This document shows positions 61,829 through 64,000 of a stretch of DNA of 64,000 nucleotides, in pieces. Below the pieces are notes generated by a model. It was given only the letters and a program-made list of their open reading frames with translations, did no database searches and was not told the DNA's origin. The DNA is taken from NCBI RefSeq assembly GCF_023278565.1, contig NC_064672.1, forward strand, positions 1,116,001-1,180,000, in the 5' to 3' direction. The stretch is from Colletotrichum lupini. Lineage: Eukaryota; Ascomycota; Sordariomycetes; Glomerellales; Glomerellaceae. The number at the start of each line of letters is the position of its first letter. Position 1 is the first letter of the stretch. A program made the position numbers and the translations under genes.

Positions 61829-64000
61829 TCTATAGCCTAACCTACGCTTATTAAATATCTTAACCTTTTTAAATAAGTAGTTTAACTAGGATAGTTAGTA
61901 CCGACCTAAAGACTTCTCCCTATTTCCTATTAGAAGTTTTAGTAAGTCTTTTAAGCACGTCTATTCCTTAGAATCGAGATGCTAAGACCGTAAACAGACC
62001 TGTTTAGTAATTAATAACTTTCTATTTATAATTAGATTTTTATAATTAGAAAGTGGCTTACTCACTATAATAGCTATAAGAAATATCTAGAATGCCGTTA
62101 TAATATAAATTATTTACTAACTCGGTTAATCGATCTAAACAATATACTATTTAGTATTATCGAGTTATTTTGTTTTAGTACTAGCGAGGTCTTAGTAAGT
62201 AACGATACTTATATATATACCGTTAAGTTATTTATACTATCGAAGAGCGAGGTAAATTATATAGCTTTATCTTATTATTAGGGTACTTATTCAACTAATA
62301 AAGCGTACTATTAGTTTCGTAGTAATTAGAGGCCTTTTCTATTTAAGAAACTACTGCGGATATTTTAATACGTAGTCATTCTAACAAAGACGATTAGTAA
62401 GCGATTTCTTTAGATTAACTCACTTTATATTAATTAGGACGATATAAATAACTAGAAAACGGAGTTAGAGAAAATGGATAAGGTTTTTAAGAATGCTTAC
62501 TATACTATCGCTATAACCTCTGCGATGCATTCTAATAAAGGATTTCTTAATAGGCTATTTATAGTACCCGACCCCAACTCTTAATATAAAGAATTTAGGC
62601 AAGACTTCTAGAATACTATTAAAAATAGCGTATTAAATAAGCGCGCATAGGTATTATAAAAACGTACCCTCTCGCGACGTATTCTCTATTTTACTGAGAG
62701 CTAACTATTTATATAATATAAAAGAGGTATATATTAGGGCCCATTTAGCTATATAGCAAAGTAAGCTACTATAAATAGAGAATAACGGTCTCTTACTAAT
62801 AATAAAGTAGGGAATTCTTTTTTTAAAGTAATCCGACTTTCTTAAAGTTCCTTAAACGCCGCGACCTACCCGTTTAGATTAGTCTTTTCTAATCTCTCTT
62901 TAGAGACTATTCTAGTTTCGGTTTAATAAAGGTAACGGATAGACTAATTATAATTAAACCATTAGTTAATGCGTTAGCTAAAGTTTTCGATTTACTAGGG
63001 ACTAAGGGTAACGATAGTAAAGGTAGAAGAGTCTATTATAGCGTCTTTAGGGCAATACTATACTTTTACCGTAGCCTCTTTTGGTATTAGCTAATAGATC
63101 TTCTTATATCCTACCTTAGTATCTTTAGGCTCTAGCTTAGAGAGCTAGAGCTGGGGCATAAGCTAGCCCTTTTAGGCCGGGTTAATTTTAGTAAGGCTAA
63201 CGTAACTCACCTCTAGTAGCCTCTAACTTAGTCCTAGATAGCGTGCGAGGAAACTATCGACTATTTAGATATCGAAGACCCCGAGTAGGATATAAGTATT
63301 ACGTTTTTAGACCCCCCAGGGCGTCTAGAGGTTTAGGTAACTAACTTCCGAGCGGTAATATATTTTTTTAAAAAGAGTATGCTTAGAAGTTATAAAACTG
63401 AGCGCTTATTATATAATTAAAAAGGAAATTAGACCGCGCAAATTTAGTTTAATTAAATAATACTAGCAATATATAGAGGACTGTAGTATGTATTAATAAG
63501 AAAGGATAAGAGCGTATAGAAAGAAGGACGTAGGTATTACGTACTACTTTTTCTTACCGAAGGCACGTTATTATTAAAAAGGCTTAGGGTCGGGTAGATT
63601 AGTAAGAGGGCTATTAATTTTTATAAAATAGAGTATCTCGAGATTTTATAAACATATTAAAAACGGGCGAATATAACTTATTTTATTTCGTTACTATAGT
63701 TTATTCGCCTAGTTATAGTAGCTAGGGCTCTTATAATTAATCTATACTATCGTTCGTATTTTAGCCTCGTAAAAGCTTATATAATTAGGACTTAACTCTA
63801 TATATAATCCTTAGCGTAGCTTATTATTTTTATAGTAGCTCTTGGGGTTAGTAATAATCTATTTTAATATCCTTACTTAATTAGCTTAATACTATACCCC
63901 TATGTTATTTACTTTACCGCAGTAGTTAGTAGAGTATACTAAGCCTATTTCTATAAATATTATATAATAACGCCTTTTGCTACTTCCTCTTTTTTATAGT
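61829..64000. other. RIP-degraded repeat DNA, unassigned
   Basis: AT-rich and stop-dense to the end of the window. No motif recognised on either strand. Confidence 0.5.

Overview
The window looks like a piece of a filamentous ascomycete (Pezizomycotina) genome in which about 95% of the DNA has been degraded by repeat-induced point mutation (RIP). The sequence is very AT-rich and full of TpA. CpA and TpG are strikingly rare, and nearly every recognisable reading frame carries TAG/TAA where Trp or Gln is expected. Recognisable families agree with a fungal source: Ty3/gypsy retrotransposons with chromodomains, a Fot1/pogo-type DNA transposon, and a HET-E/NWD-type NLR pseudogene. Short GT-AG introns are seen only in the one intact gene. 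I cannot name a species.

Layout. 1-4329: degraded repeat DNA, not assigned. 4330-12408: a complete but dead Ty3/gypsy chromovirus with two ~200 bp LTRs, gag, protease, RT, RNase H, integrase and chromodomain on +, plus an unexplained ORF-like stretch on the opposite strand between the chromodomain and the 3' LTR. 12409-30839: degraded DNA, mostly unassigned, with a ~315 bp purine tract containing 127 consecutive A (15836-15962) and a less mutated, palindrome-rich segment at 26080-26650. 30840-33819: an island of normal composition holding the only convincing intact gene, a two-exon ankyrin-repeat protein (31544-32895). 33820-34235: a broken-off end of a Fot1-like transposon. 34236-35798: a gypsy fragment with gag. 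35799-47142: a three-LTR tandem array of one gypsy family (LTR, body, LTR, shorter body, LTR). 47143-49318: a piece of a different gypsy element, cut inside RT. About 50500-53560: a RIP-killed NLR gene (N-terminal domain, NACHT, one WD40 repeat, C-terminal tail). 53794-54009: a probable lone LTR. 57528-59414: a full-length Fot1/pogo element with 45 bp terminal inverted repeats and a TA target duplication. 61331-61828: a 71 bp minisatellite. The rest to 64000 is degraded and unassigned.

How it fits together. This is a transposon graveyard of the AT-isochore type surrounding one GC-balanced gene island. Nothing outside the island should make a functional protein. The most informative signals are the record of RIP itself (all 16 zinc ligands in four gag zinc knuckles read as Tyr, and catalytic Asp codons read as Asn), the tandem LTR array with unequal RIP between copies, the opposite-strand ORF in the chromovirus, and the presence of an incompatibility-type NLR among the RIP victims. 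I did not find a clearly new biological system; the antisense ORF and several unassigned degraded stretches are the best places to look.
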